NCBI GenBank assembly: GCA_047967505.1
Contig: CM106538.1
Reading direction: 5' to 3' (one strand)
Source: Dipteris shenzhenensis
Lineage: Eukaryota; Polypodiophyta; Polypodiopsida; Gleicheniales
Length of the DNA stretch: 64,000 nt
Positions within the stretch are counted from its first letter, which is position 1. Each line of letters begins with the position of its first letter. The notes beneath the pieces are model-generated. The model did not search any database and was not told the DNA's origin. It saw only the letters and a program-made list of their open reading frames with translations. The translations under genes and the position numbers were made by a program. Of this stretch, positions 1 through 12,100 are shown piece after piece.

Positions 1-5
1 CTGCT

Positions 6-926
6 TTATACCATGCTCCTGCAAGAACCTTGCAAACTCATTTGAGAGGTACTCTCCCCCTCCACTGACCTTAGGCATTTTATTTGCAGGCCTGTTTCTT
101 TTTTAACCATAGCTTTGAAAGCTTTGAAGTGCCCAAACACTTCACTTTTCTTTTTCATAAAATACACCCATAGTTTTCTGCTGAAGTCATCAATAAATGT
201 GACAAAATAGTGACAGCCTCCAATAGATGCAGCTTTTGTAGTCCACACATCAGAGTGGATTAATTCCAATGGCTTTTTACTCTCTTGAACATGCCTAGGA
301 AAAGGTTTCCTTGCCTGTTTCCCAAATTTACAGGCTTCACAAACCTTGTGCATTTCTGCAACCTTGAATTTAGGCAATCCTGTAACAATATTTTGGGCTT
401 GCATTGATTTAAGTCGTTGTATATTAACATGACCAATGCATTTGTGCCAGATATCAATATCTGCAACTACACCAGTCCCATGTGCAAACATTGCTGCACT
501 CAATTCAGGCATGTCCGCATCCAACGTAAACATCCTTCCCTTCTTCTTTCCTTTTGCTATCAAGCGACCATTATTTTTCATATCCTCAACAAAGCATCCA
601 TGAGGATTAAATCTGACCTGCAAGCCCTGCTCAACCATCTGACCAACAGAAACCAGGTTCTTGGTGATGTTCGGGACATGAAATACATCAGAGAAGTATT
701 TCTTTTTCCCATCCTGCATAGACAAAGGAATTTTGCCAATCTGCACAATAGGATGTGCAGTATCATCACTAGTCTCCACAAATCCTGGTTTTTCCATTTT
801 TCTTGCATCCTGCATCCATTCAGCATGACCTGTCATGTGGTTTGATGCACCTGAGTCAACATACCACACATCATTGCTTTCTTCTGCACTTGTTACAGAA
901 TTTGTCATATGCTGCACCATAAACAA
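6..926 (-). pseudogene. Copia-1 pol fragment: protease, GAG-pre-integrase and integrase core
   Basis: The frame has the aspartic protease motif DSGASNHM close to its N-terminus, then the GAG-pre-integrase segment with the zinc-binding pattern H-x4-H ... CxxC (IWHKCIGHVNIQRL, then CEACKFGK), then the integrase core with HSDVW and FVTFIDDFSRKLWVYF. HSDVW carries the first catalytic Asp. The segment that should hold the second catalytic Asp (normally SDNGGEY-like) is disrupted after KCLRS by an indel near bases 55-65, and the frame then ends in unrelated residues. No good ATG is visible; in the parent element this is the middle of a polyprotein. I call it a broken pol fragment. Confidence 0.88.
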
Positions 927-954
927 ATGCTCATTTCTGTCATCACCCTGTCTA

Positions 955-1855
955 CTAGAGGATGCATAATTGCCTTACTGCAGTTTTCCATTCATTCTGC
1001 TTTTTATAGCAGTCCTTAGCCATATGACCCATTTTGCCACAATAGTAGCATTCAATATTGTTGTTTGAATTTTGGCCTCTCTGCCATCCACCACGGCCTC
1101 TTTGGCTCCCCCTGCCTCTAGAGTTACCACGTCCTCCTGCATAGGACTGGTTTTCTTGCGTTTGCTGCATATTCTGATTTCTACCACGGCCTGCAGATCG
1201 GCCTCCTCTACCTCTGCCTCTACCTCTGCCAGCATTTGAGTAGAAGATAGTTTCTTTTGAAGTTCCTGCTGAAGAAGATGCACCCCCATTTCTCTACTCT
1301 TCAAAAATTAGAAGAGCAATCAACTCCTCAAAATCTGGAAATTTTTCACGGACGGCAATGGATGTCCGGAATTGTGCATAATCCTTTCCTAGACCATTCA
1401 AGGTCACAGAAACCAAATCGTCATCATCCACTGGCGACCCAATGGAAGCAAGTGCATTTGCAATTTTCTTCACTTTCATGTGGTAGTCATTTATGCTCAA
1501 ATTTTCTCTCTGCACATTGTGCAACTCCTGCTTGCGTATTTGTGCTATACATTTTTGCCAAAGTATCCCATGCCTCCTTTGGCGTATTTGCATCCTGAAT
1601 ATGCACAATCATGGAGTCCGAAATACTGATAGACAGCCAGTACATAACTTTCCTGGCTCTCTCATGCCATCCTTTGAAAGCCTGCATTTCCTGTTGACTG
1701 GGAACATTAGGAAGAACAGGTTCTTCTTCATCTCCTGTAATGAACTCCCAATAGCCTTTTCCCATCAAGAAATTCGTCATTCTAAACTTCCATGCCTAGA
1801 AGTTGTTCTTGTCAAGCTTTTCAGTGACAATCTGTGAAAGAGAATCAGATGCCAT
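955..1855 (-). pseudogene. Copia-1 gag, broken
   Basis: The likely gag ATG is at 1855-1853 and the opening MASDSLSQIV matches Copia gag starts. A TAG at 1798-1796 interrupts codon 20, just before AWKFRM. Downstream the gag body (WHERARKVMYWL, TPKEAWDTL) runs to about 1540, shifts frame, and continues (INDYHMKVKKIANAL, VTLNGLGKDY) to about 1294. Further shifts precede an RG-rich stretch and the CCHC zinc knuckle CYYCGKMGHMAKDC at about 1020-1065. Gag would package the element RNA; this copy cannot encode a complete one. Confidence 0.85.
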
Positions 1856-2320
1856 TACAGAACACTACAAAATATTCTGTCACTGCAAAAAACACAACTT
1901 TTGCCTCACACGGGCAGAACTGCAAAACTGACGAAAGTGGTATTTCACCACACAGTCACTTCCTAGTGACAATATTGCATCAACAGGCAACAAGCATGAA
2001 TCTGCAACTCCCAATATCTCTGCACACAGGCATACGATGCAATTTCTGCGGCAACTTTTCATCGACCCGCAGAACAGTGGTCGCACAGCAAAAACAGGGC
2101 CTTTTTTTGAGTGCCTGCGGAGAACTTCCGCCTCCAAAACGGGCCCCGAAACGGCCTCAAATCAGAAAAATAAAGTCACTGAGACAGTGCACTCTTGCAC
2201 TTCTGGCTGTGCTACCTGCAGAGATTTGCTCCCAAACTCGAAATAGGAAAGCAACACTGGTCCTCTTACCAGGACACCACGAACTTGGCTTGCTTTCTTG
2301 AGCTCCTTACCATGAACAAG

Positions 2321-2332
2321 GCTCTGATACCA
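2321..2332 (-). other. Primer binding site of Copia-1 (initiator tRNA-Met type)
   Basis: The minus strand reads TGGTATCAGAGC, the usual plant Copia primer binding site complementary to the 3' end of initiator tRNA-Met. It touches the inner LTR edge at 2333. The same 12 bases form the primer site of the Copia element at 49539-54700. Confidence 0.9.
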
Positions 2333-2572
2333 TGTGAAGATAGTGGGAGAGAGGGAAGGAGTCTCACTTGCGGCTTTCTCACATGCACAATGGGGGAATA
2401 CACACAAAGGTGGAGGCTCAAAACAGTTTTCCTCTTCTTAGTTGTAAAAGCCAAAAGAACTCTAGTACAAAGAAAATAGAAGAACCCTATATGTGGGTCT
2501 CAAACCAAACTCAACTAACTAAGGTGGCATTCTAATTGAGCCACAAACTAGAGTAGATAAGGATAGCTATCA
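2333..2572 (-). repeat. 5' LTR of Copia-1 (outer edge approximate)
   Basis: On the plus strand the LTR starts with TG at 2333, directly beside the primer binding site, and a CA at 2571-2572 is a plausible other end, giving about 240 bp. About 20 bp of unassigned sequence (2573-2592) separate it from the first satellite monomer. Without the partner LTR the outer edge is a guess. Confidence 0.55.
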
Positions 2573-2595
2573 TCCAGCTATTATTCGTGGGTGCT

Positions 2596-3141
2596 CTAGT
2601 GTCATGCACATCCGTAAAAAAACACGCTGCTAGGTATGTTATCCGATCAAGCACTTATGGAATGGGAGTGCCACTTTGCATGTAAGTCAATTCCACCTAG
2701 TTGAAGGTGTGTGCAAAGTATTGTGCCCATCGGATATGCTTTGCATTGTCGATCAAGCATAAAACACCATTTTTGCCTTAGTGTCATGCACAACCATAAA
2801 AAAACACGGTCCTAAGTGTGTTAATCAAACAAGTACTTATCGGATGGCGGCTCCAGTTTGCACGCAAGTCCGTTTCAACTAGGTTGAGATGCGTGCAGAG
2901 TATTGTCACCATCGGATATGCTTTGCATGGTCGATTATGCATTATACAACGTTTTTCCCGTAGTGATATGCACATCTACAAAAAAACATGCCCTTAGGTA
3001 TGTTATCTAACCAAGTACTTATCGGATGGGTGTGCCTCTTTGAGAACATTTCAATACCACCTAGGTTGAGGTGTACGAAAAGTGTTGTGCCCATCGGATA
3101 TCCTTTGCATGGTCGATCGAGCATTAAATACTATTTTTGCT
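2596..3141. repeat. Reference higher-order unit: monomers A, B, C
   Basis: Monomer A spans 2596-2777, B 2778-2959 and C 2960-3141, each exactly 182 bp measured from the shared TAGTG(T/A)(C/T)AT landmark. The next A begins at 3142. This unit is a convenient reference for numbering the rest of the array. Confidence 0.9.
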
Positions 3142-6100
3142 CTAGTGTCATACACATCCGTAAAAAAACACGCTGCTAGGTATGTTATCCGATCAAACAC
3201 TTATGGGATGGGCGTGCCACTTTGCATGTATGTCAATTCCACCTAGTTGAAGGTGTGTGCAAGTATTGTGCCCATCAGATATGCTTTGCATTTTCGATCA
3301 AGCATAAAACAATGTTTTTGCCTTAGTATCATGCACAACCATGAAAAAACACGGTCCTAGGTGTGTGAATCAAACAAGTACTTATCGGATGGGGGCTCCA
3401 CTTTGCATGCAAGTCTGTTTCAACTACAAAAGGTGTTGTTCCCATCGGATATCCTTTGCATGGTCGATCGAGCATTAAATACTATATTTGCTCTAGTGTC
3501 ATGCACATCCGTAAAAAAACACGCTGCTAGGTATGTTATCCAATCAAGCACTTATGGGATGGGCGTGCCACTTTGCATGTAAGTCAATTTCACCTAGTTG
3601 AAGGTGTGTGCAAAGTATTGTGCCCATCGGATATGCTTTGTATTGTCGATCAAGCATAAAACACCGTTTTTGCCTTAGTGTCATGCACAGCCATGAAAAA
3701 ACACGGTCCTAGGTGTGTCATTCAATCAAGTACTTATCGGATGGGGGCTCCACTTTGCACACAAGTCTTTTTCAACTACGTTGAGGTGCATGCAAAGTAT
3801 TGTCACCATCGGATATGCTTTGCATGGTCGATCATGCCTTATACACCATTTTTTCTCTAGTGATATGCACATCCGCAAAAAAACACGCCCTTAGGTTTGT
3901 TATCTGAGCAAGTACTTATCGGATGGGTGTGCCTCTTTGAGAACATTTCAATACCACCTAGGTTGAGGTGTAAGAAAAGTGTTGTGCCCATCAGATATCC
4001 GTTGCGTGGTCGATTGAGCATTAAATACTATTTTTGCTCTAGTGTCATGCACATCCGTAAAAAAACATGCTGCTAGGTATGTTATCCGATCAAGCACTTA
4101 TGGAATGGGAGCGCCACATTGCATGTAAGTCAATTCCACCTAGTTGAAGGTGTGTGCAAAGTATTGTGCCCATCGGATATGCTTTGCATTGTCGATCAAG
4201 TATAAAACACCATTTTTTCCTTAGTGTCATGCACAACCATGAAAAACACGGTCCTAAGTGTGTTAATCAAATAAGTACTTATCAGATGGGGGCTCCAGTT
4301 TGCACACAAGTCCGTTTCAACTAGGTTGAGATGCGTGCAGAGTATTGTCACCATCGGATATCTTGTGCATGGTCGATTATGCATTACACAACGTTTTTTG
4401 CGTAGTGATATGCACATCCGTAAAAAAACATGCCCTTAGGTATGTTATCTGACCAAGTACTTATCGGATGGGTGTGCCTCTTTGAGAAAATTTCAATACC
4501 ACGTAGGTTAAGGCGTAGGAAAATTATTGTGCCCATCGGATATGCTTTGCATGGTCGATCAAGCATTAAATACCATTTTTGCCTTAGTGTCATGCACATC
4601 CGTAAAAAAACACGCTACTAGGTGTGTTATCTGATCAAGTATACTTATGCAATGGGAATGCCACTTTGCATGTAACTCAATTCCACCTCTATTTGAAGGT
4701 GTGTGCAAAGTATTGTGCCCATTGGATATGCTTTGCATTGTCGATCAAACATAAAACACAGTTTTTGCCTTAGTGTCATGCACAACCATGAAAAAACACG
4801 GTCCTAGGTGTGTTATTCAAACAAGAACTTATCGGATGGGGGCTCCACTTTGCATAAAAGTCTGTTTCAACTACTTTGAGGTTGATTGCAAAGTATTTTC
4901 ACCATCAGATATGCTTTGCATGGTCGATCAGGCATTATACACCATTTTTTCCCTAGTGATATGGACATCCACAAAAAAACATGCCATTAGGCGTGTTATC
5001 TGACCAAGTACTTATCGGATGGGTGTGCCTCTTTGAGAACATTTCAATACCACCTAGGTTGAGGTGTATGAAAAGTGTTGTGCCCATCGGATATCCTTTG
5101 CATGGTCGATCGAGCATTAAATACTATTTTTGCTCTAGTGTCATACACATCCGTAAAAAAACACGCTACTAGGTATGTTATCCGATCAAACACTTATGGG
5201 ATGGGCGTGCCACTTTGCATGTAAGTCAATTCCACCTAGTTGAAGGTGTGTGCAAAGTATTGTGCCCATCGGATATGCTTTGCATTGTCGATCAAGCATA
5301 AAACACTGTTTTTGCCTTAGTGTCATACACAACCATGAAAAAACACGGTCCTAGGTGTGTTATTCAAACAAGTACTTATTGGATGGGGGCTCCAGTTTGC
5401 ACCCAAGTCCGTTTCAACTACGTTGAGGTGCATGCAAAGTATTGTCACCATCGGATATTCTTTGCATGGTCGATCATGCATTATACACCATTTTTTCCCT
5501 AGTGATATGCATATCCGCAAAAAAACACACCCTTAGGTGTGTTATCTGCCTAAGTACCTATCGGATGGGTGTGCCTCTTTGAGAACATTCCAATACCACC
5601 TAGGTTGAGGCGTACAAAAGTTTTTGTGCCCATCGGATATCCTTTGCATGATCGATCGAGCAATAAATACTATTTTTGCTCTAGTGTCATGCACATCCGT
5701 AAAAAAACACGCTGCTAGGTATGTTAGCCGATCAAGCACGTATGGGATGGGAGTGCCACTTTGCACGTAAGTCAATTCGACTTAGTTGAAGTTGTGTGCA
5801 AAGTATTGTGCCCATCAGATATGCTTTGCATTGCCGATCAAACATAAAACACCGTTTTTACCTTAGTGTCATGCACAACCATGAAAAAACACGGTGCTAA
5901 GTGTGTTAATTAAACAAGTAATTATCCAATGGGGGCTCCACTTTTCAAGCAAGTCCTTTTGAACTACATTGAGGCACGCGCAAAGTATTGTCACCATCGG
6001 ATATGATTTCCATGATCGATCATGCATTATACACTGTTTTTTCCCTAGTGATATGCACATCCGCAAAAAAACACGCACTTAGGTGTGTTATCTGATGGGT

Positions 6101-9100
6101 GTGCCTCTTTGAGAACATTTCAATACCACCTATTTTGTGGTGTAGGAAAAGTGTTGTGCCCATCGGATATCCTTTGCATGGTCGATCGAGCATTAAATAC
6201 TATTTTTGCTCTAGTGTCATGCACATCCGTAAAAAAAACACGCTACTAGGTATGTTATTCGATCAAGCACTTATGGGATGGGTGTGCCACTTTGCATGTA
6301 AGTCAATTCCACCTAGTTGAAGTTGTGTGCAAAGTATTGTGCCCATCGGATATGCTTTGCATTGTCGATCAAGCATAAAACACCATTTTTGTCTTAGTGT
6401 CATGCACAACCATGAAAAAACACGGTCCTAAGTGTTTTAATCAAACAAGTACTTATCGGATGGGGGCTCCAGTTTGCACGCAAGTCCGTTTCAACTAGGT
6501 TGAGATGTGTGCAAAGTATTATCACCATCGGATATGCTCTGCATGGTCGATTACACATTATACAACGTTTTTCCCGTAGTGATATGCACATCCGCAAAAA
6601 AACACGCCCTTAGGTATGTTAGCTGACCAAGTACTTATCAGATGGGTGTGCCTCTTTAAGAACATTTCAATACCACCTAGGTTAAGGTGTAGGAAAAGTA
6701 TTGTGCCCATTGGATATGCTTTGCATGGTCGATCGAGCATTAAATACCATTTTTGCCTTAGTGTCATGCACATCCGTAAAAAAGCACGCCGCTAGGTGTG
6801 TTATTCGATCAAGTACTTATGTGATGGGAATGCCACTTTGCATGTAAGTCAATTCCACCTAGTTGAAGGTGTGTGCAAGGTATTGTGCCCATCGGATATG
6901 CTTTGCGTTGTCGATCAAGTATAAAACACCGTTTTTGCCTTAGTGTCATGCCCAACCATATAAAAACACGGCCGTAGGTGTGTTATTCAAACAAGTACTT
7001 ATCGGATGGGGGCTCCACTTTGCACGCAAGTCCGTTTCAACTATGTTGAGGTGCGTGCAAAGTATTGTCACCATCGAATATTATTTGCATGGTCGATCAT
7101 GCATTATACACCGTTTTTTCCCTAGTGGTATGCACATCCGCAAAAAAACACGCCCTTAGGTGTGTTATTTGACCAAGTACTTATCGGATGGGTGTGCCTC
7201 TTTGAGAACATTTTAATACCACCTAGGTTGTAGTGTAGGAAAAGTATTATGCCCATCGGATATCCTTTGCATGGTCGATCAAGCATTAAATACTATTTTT
7301 GCTCTAGTGTCATGCACATCCGTTAATAAAACACGCTGTTAGGTATATTATCCAATCAAGCACTTATGGGATGGGTGTGCCACTTTGCATGTAAGTTAAT
7401 TCCCCCTAGTTGAAGGTGTGTGCAAAGTATTGTGCCCATCAGATATGCTTTGCATTATCGATCAAGCATAAAACACCGTTTTTGCCTTAGTGTCATGCAC
7501 AACCATGAAAAAACACGGTCCTAAGTGTGTTAATCAAACAAGTACTTATCGGATGGGGGCTCCAATTTACACCCAAGTCTGTTTAAACTATGTTGAGATG
7601 CATGCAAAGTATTGTCACCATCGGATATGCTCTGCATTATACAACGTTTTTCCTGTAGTGATATGCACATCTGCAAGAAAACATGCCCTTAGGTATGTTA
7701 TCTGACCAAGTACTTATCTAATGGGTGTGATGCATTGAGAACATTTCAATACCACCTAGGTTAAGGTATAGGAAAAGTATTGTGCCCATTGGATATGCTT
7801 TACATGGTCGATCGAGCATTAAATACCATTTTTGCCTTAGTGTCATGCACATCCGTAAAAAAACACGCTGCTAGGTATGTTATCCGATCAAGCATTTAAG
7901 GCATGGGCATGCCACTTTGCATGTAAGTCAATTCCACCTAGTTGAAGGTGTGTGCAAAGTATTGTGCCCATCGGATATGCTTTGCCTTAGTGTCATGCAC
8001 AAACATGAAAAAACACGGTCCTAAGTGTGTTAATCAAACAAGTACTTATCGGATGGGGGCTCCAGTTTGCATGCAAGTCTGTTTCAACTAGTTTGACATG
8101 CATGCAAAGTATTGTCACCATCAGATATGCTCTGCATGGTTGATTACGCATTATACAACGTTTTTTCCGTAGTGATATGCACATCTGCAAAAAAACATGC
8201 CCTTAGGTATGTTATCTGACCAAGTACTTATCGGATGGGTGTGCCTCTTTGAGAACATTTCAATACCACCTAGGTTAAGGTGTAGGAAAAGTATTGTGCC
8301 CATAGGATATGCTTTGCATGGTCGATCGAGCATCAAATACCATTTTTGCCTTAGTGCCATGCACATCCATAAAAAAACACGCTGCTAGGTGTGTTATCCG
8401 ATCAAGTACTTATGCAATGGGAATGCCACTTTGCATGTAAGTCAATTCCACCTATTCGAAGTTTTGTGCAAAGTATTGTGCCCATCGGATATGCTTTGCA
8501 TTGTCGATTAAGCATAAAACACCGTTTTTGCCTTTATGTCATGCACAACCATATAAAAACAAAGCCGTAGGTTTGTTATTCATATAAGTACTTATCGTAT
8601 GGGGGCTCCACTTTGCATGCAAGTCGGTTTCAACTATGTTGATGTGCGTGCAAAGTATTGTCACCATCAGATATGCTTTGCATGGTCGATCACGCATTAT
8701 ACACCATTTTTTCCCTAGTGATATGGACATCCACAAAAAAATACGCCATTAGGTGTGTTATCTGACCAAGTCCTTATCAGATGGGTGTGCCTCATTGAGA
8801 ACATTTCAATAACACCTAGGTTGAGGTGTACGAAAATTGTTGTGCCCATCGGATATCCTTCGCATGATTGATCGAGCATTAAATACTATTTTTGCTCTAG
8901 TGTCATGCACATTCGTAAAAAACACGCTGCTAGGTATGTTATCCGATCAAGCACTTATGGGATGGGCGTGCCACTTTGCATGTAAGTCAATTCCACCTAG
9001 TTGAAGGTGTGTGCAAAGTATTGTGCCCATCGGATATGCTTTGCATTGTCGATCAAGCATAAAACACCATTTTTGCCTTAATGTCATGCACAACCATGAA

Positions 9101-12100
9101 AAAACACGGTCCTAGGTGTGTTATTTAAACAAGTACTTATTGGATGGGGGCTCCACATTGCACGCAAGCCGTTTCAACTATGTTGAGGTGCGTGCAAAGT
9201 ATTGTCACCATCGGATATGCTTTGCATGGTCGATCACGCCTTATACACCATTTTCTATCTAGTGATATGCACATCCACAAAAAAACACACCCTTAGGTGT
9301 GTTATCTGACCAAGTACTTATCGGATGGGTGTGCCTCATTGAGAAAATTTCAACACCAACTAGGTTGAGGTGTACGAAAAGTGTTGTGCCCATCAGATAT
9401 CCTTTGCATGGTCGATCGAGCATTAAATACTATTTTTGCTCTAGTGTCATGCACATCCGTAAAAACACACACTGCTAGGTATGTTATCCAATCAAGCACT
9501 TACGGGATGGGCGTGCCACTTTGCATGTAAGTCAATTATGCCTAGTTGAAGGTGTGTGCAAATTATTGTGCCCATCCGATATGCTTTGCATTGTCGTTCA
9601 AGCATAAAACACCGTTTTTGCCTTAGTGTCATGCACGACCATGAAAAAACATGGTCCTAGGTATGTTATTCAAACAAGTACTTATCGAATGGCGGCTCCA
9701 CTTTGCACGCAAGTCCGTTTCAACTACGTTGAGGTGCATGCAAAGTATTGTCACCATCGGATATGCTTCGCATGGTCGATCACGCCTTATACACCATTTT
9801 TTCTCTAGTGATATGCACATCCGCAAAAAAACACGCCCTTAGGTGCCTTATCGGACCAAGTACTTATCGGATCGGTGTGGCTCTTCGAGAACATTCCAAT
9901 ACCAGCTAGGTTCAGGCATACAAAAAGTGTTGTGCCCATCGGATATACTAAGTGTTGTGCCCATCGGATAGACTTTGCATGGTCGATCGAGCATTAAATA
10001 CTATTTTTGCTCTAGTGTCATGCACATCCGTAAAAAAGCACGCTGCTAGGTATGTTATCCAATCAAGCACTCATGGGATGGGAGTGCCACTTTGCATGTA
10101 AGTCAATTCCACCTCGTTGAAGGTGTGTGCAAGGTATTGTTCCCATCAGATATGCTTTGCATTGTCGATCAAGCATAAAACACCGTTTTTGCCTTAGTGT
10201 CATGCACAACCATATAAAAACACGGCCGTAGGTGTTATTCAAACAAGTACTTATCGGATGGGGGCTCCACTTTGCACGCAAGTCCGTTTCAACTATGTTG
10301 AGGTGTGTACAAAGTATTGTCACCATCGAATATGATTTGCATGGCCGATCACGCATTATACACCGTTTTTTCCCTAGTGGTATGAACATCCGTGAAAAAG
10401 CATGCCCTTAGGTGTGTTATCTGACCAAGTACTTATCGGATGGGTGTGCCTCTTTCAGAACATTTCAATACCACCTAGGTTGCAGTGTAAGAAAAGTATT
10501 ATGCCCATCGGATATACTTTGCATGGTCGATCGAGCATTAAATACTATTTTTGCTCTAGTGTCATGCACATCCGTAAAAAAAACTCAAAAAAAACACGCT
10601 ACTAGGTATGTTATCCAATCAAGCACTTATGGGATGAGTGTGCCACTTTGCATGTAAGTCAATTCCACCTAGTTGAAGGTGTGTGCAAAGTATTGTGCGC
10701 ATCGGATATGCTTTGCATTGTCGATCAAGCATAAAACACCGTTTTTGCCTTAGTATCATGCACAACCATGAAAAAACACGGTCCTAAGTGTGTTAATCAA
10801 ACAAGTACTTATCAGATGGGGGCTCTGGTTTGCACGTAAGTCCGTTTCAACTAGGTTGAGATGCGTGCAAAGTATTGTCACCATCGAATATGCTCTGCAT
10901 GGTCGATTACGCATCATACAACGTTTTTTTCGTAGTGATATGCACATCCGCAAAAAAAGATGCCCTTAGGTATGTTATCTAACCATGTACTTATCGGATG
11001 GGTGTGACTCTTTGAGAAAATTTCAATACCACCTAGGTTAAGGTTTAGGAAAAGTATTGTGCCCATCGGATATGCTTTGCATGGTCGATCGAGCATTAAA
11101 TACCATTTTTGCCTTAGTGTCATGCACATCCGTAAAAAAACACACTGCTTGGTGTGTTATCCGATCAAGCACTTATGGGATGGGCGTGCCACTTTGCATG
11201 TATGTCAATTCCACCTAGTTGAAGGTGTGTGCAAAGTAGTATTGTGCCCATCGGATATGCTTTGCATTGTCGATCAAGCATAAAACACCATTTTTGCCTT
11301 AGTGTCATGCACAACCATGAACAAACATGGTCCTAGGTGTGTTATTCAAACAAGTACTTATTGGATGGCGGCTCCACTTTGCACGCAAGTGCGTTTCAAC
11401 TAAGTTGAGGTGCGAGCAAAGTATTTTCACCATCAGATATGCTTTGCATGGTCGATCACGCCTTATACACCATTTTCTATCTAGTGATATGCACATCCGC
11501 AAAAAAACATGCCCTTAGGTGTGTTATCTGACCAAGTACTTATCGGATGGGTGTGCCTCTTTGAGAACATTTCAATACCACCTAGGTTGAGGCGTACAAA
11601 AATTGTTGTGCCCATCGGATATCCTTTGCATGGTCGATCGAGCATTAAATACTATTTTTGCTCTAGTGTCATGCACATCCATAAAAAAACACACTGCTAG
11701 GTATGTTATCTGATCAAGCACTTATCGGATGGGAGTGCCACTTTGCATGTAAGTCAATAGAACCTAGCTGAAGTTGTGTGGAAAGTATTGTGCCCATCGG
11801 ATATGCTTTGCATTGTCGATCAAGCATAAAACACCATTTTTGCCTTAGTGTCATGCACAAGTGTGTTAATCAAACAAGTACTTATCGGATGGGATCTCCA
11901 GTTTGCACGCAAGTCCATTTCAACTAGGATGAGATGCATGCAAAGTATTGTCACCATTGGATATGCTCTGCATGGTCGATTACGCATTATACAACGTTTT
12001 TCCCGTAGTGATATGCACATCCGGAAAAAAACATGCCCTTAGGTATGTTATCTAACCAAGTACTTATCGCATGGGTGTGCCTCTTTGAGAACATTTCAAT

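Larger units (their letters stand above)
1..2572 (-). mobile_element. Copia LTR retrotransposon, 5' portion (Copia-1), degenerate
   Basis: Read on the minus strand the order is LTR (2333-2572), tRNA-Met type primer binding site (2321-2332), gag (1855 to about 955), then protease and integrase (926-6). Protease-integrase before reverse transcriptase is the Ty1/Copia order, and the rest of pol lies beyond base 1. The copy is dead: gag has a stop at codon 20 and at least one frameshift, and the integrase frame breaks near base 60. It directly flanks the satellite array. The outer LTR edge is uncertain because the second LTR is outside the window, so a target-site duplication cannot be checked. 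Confidence 0.9.
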
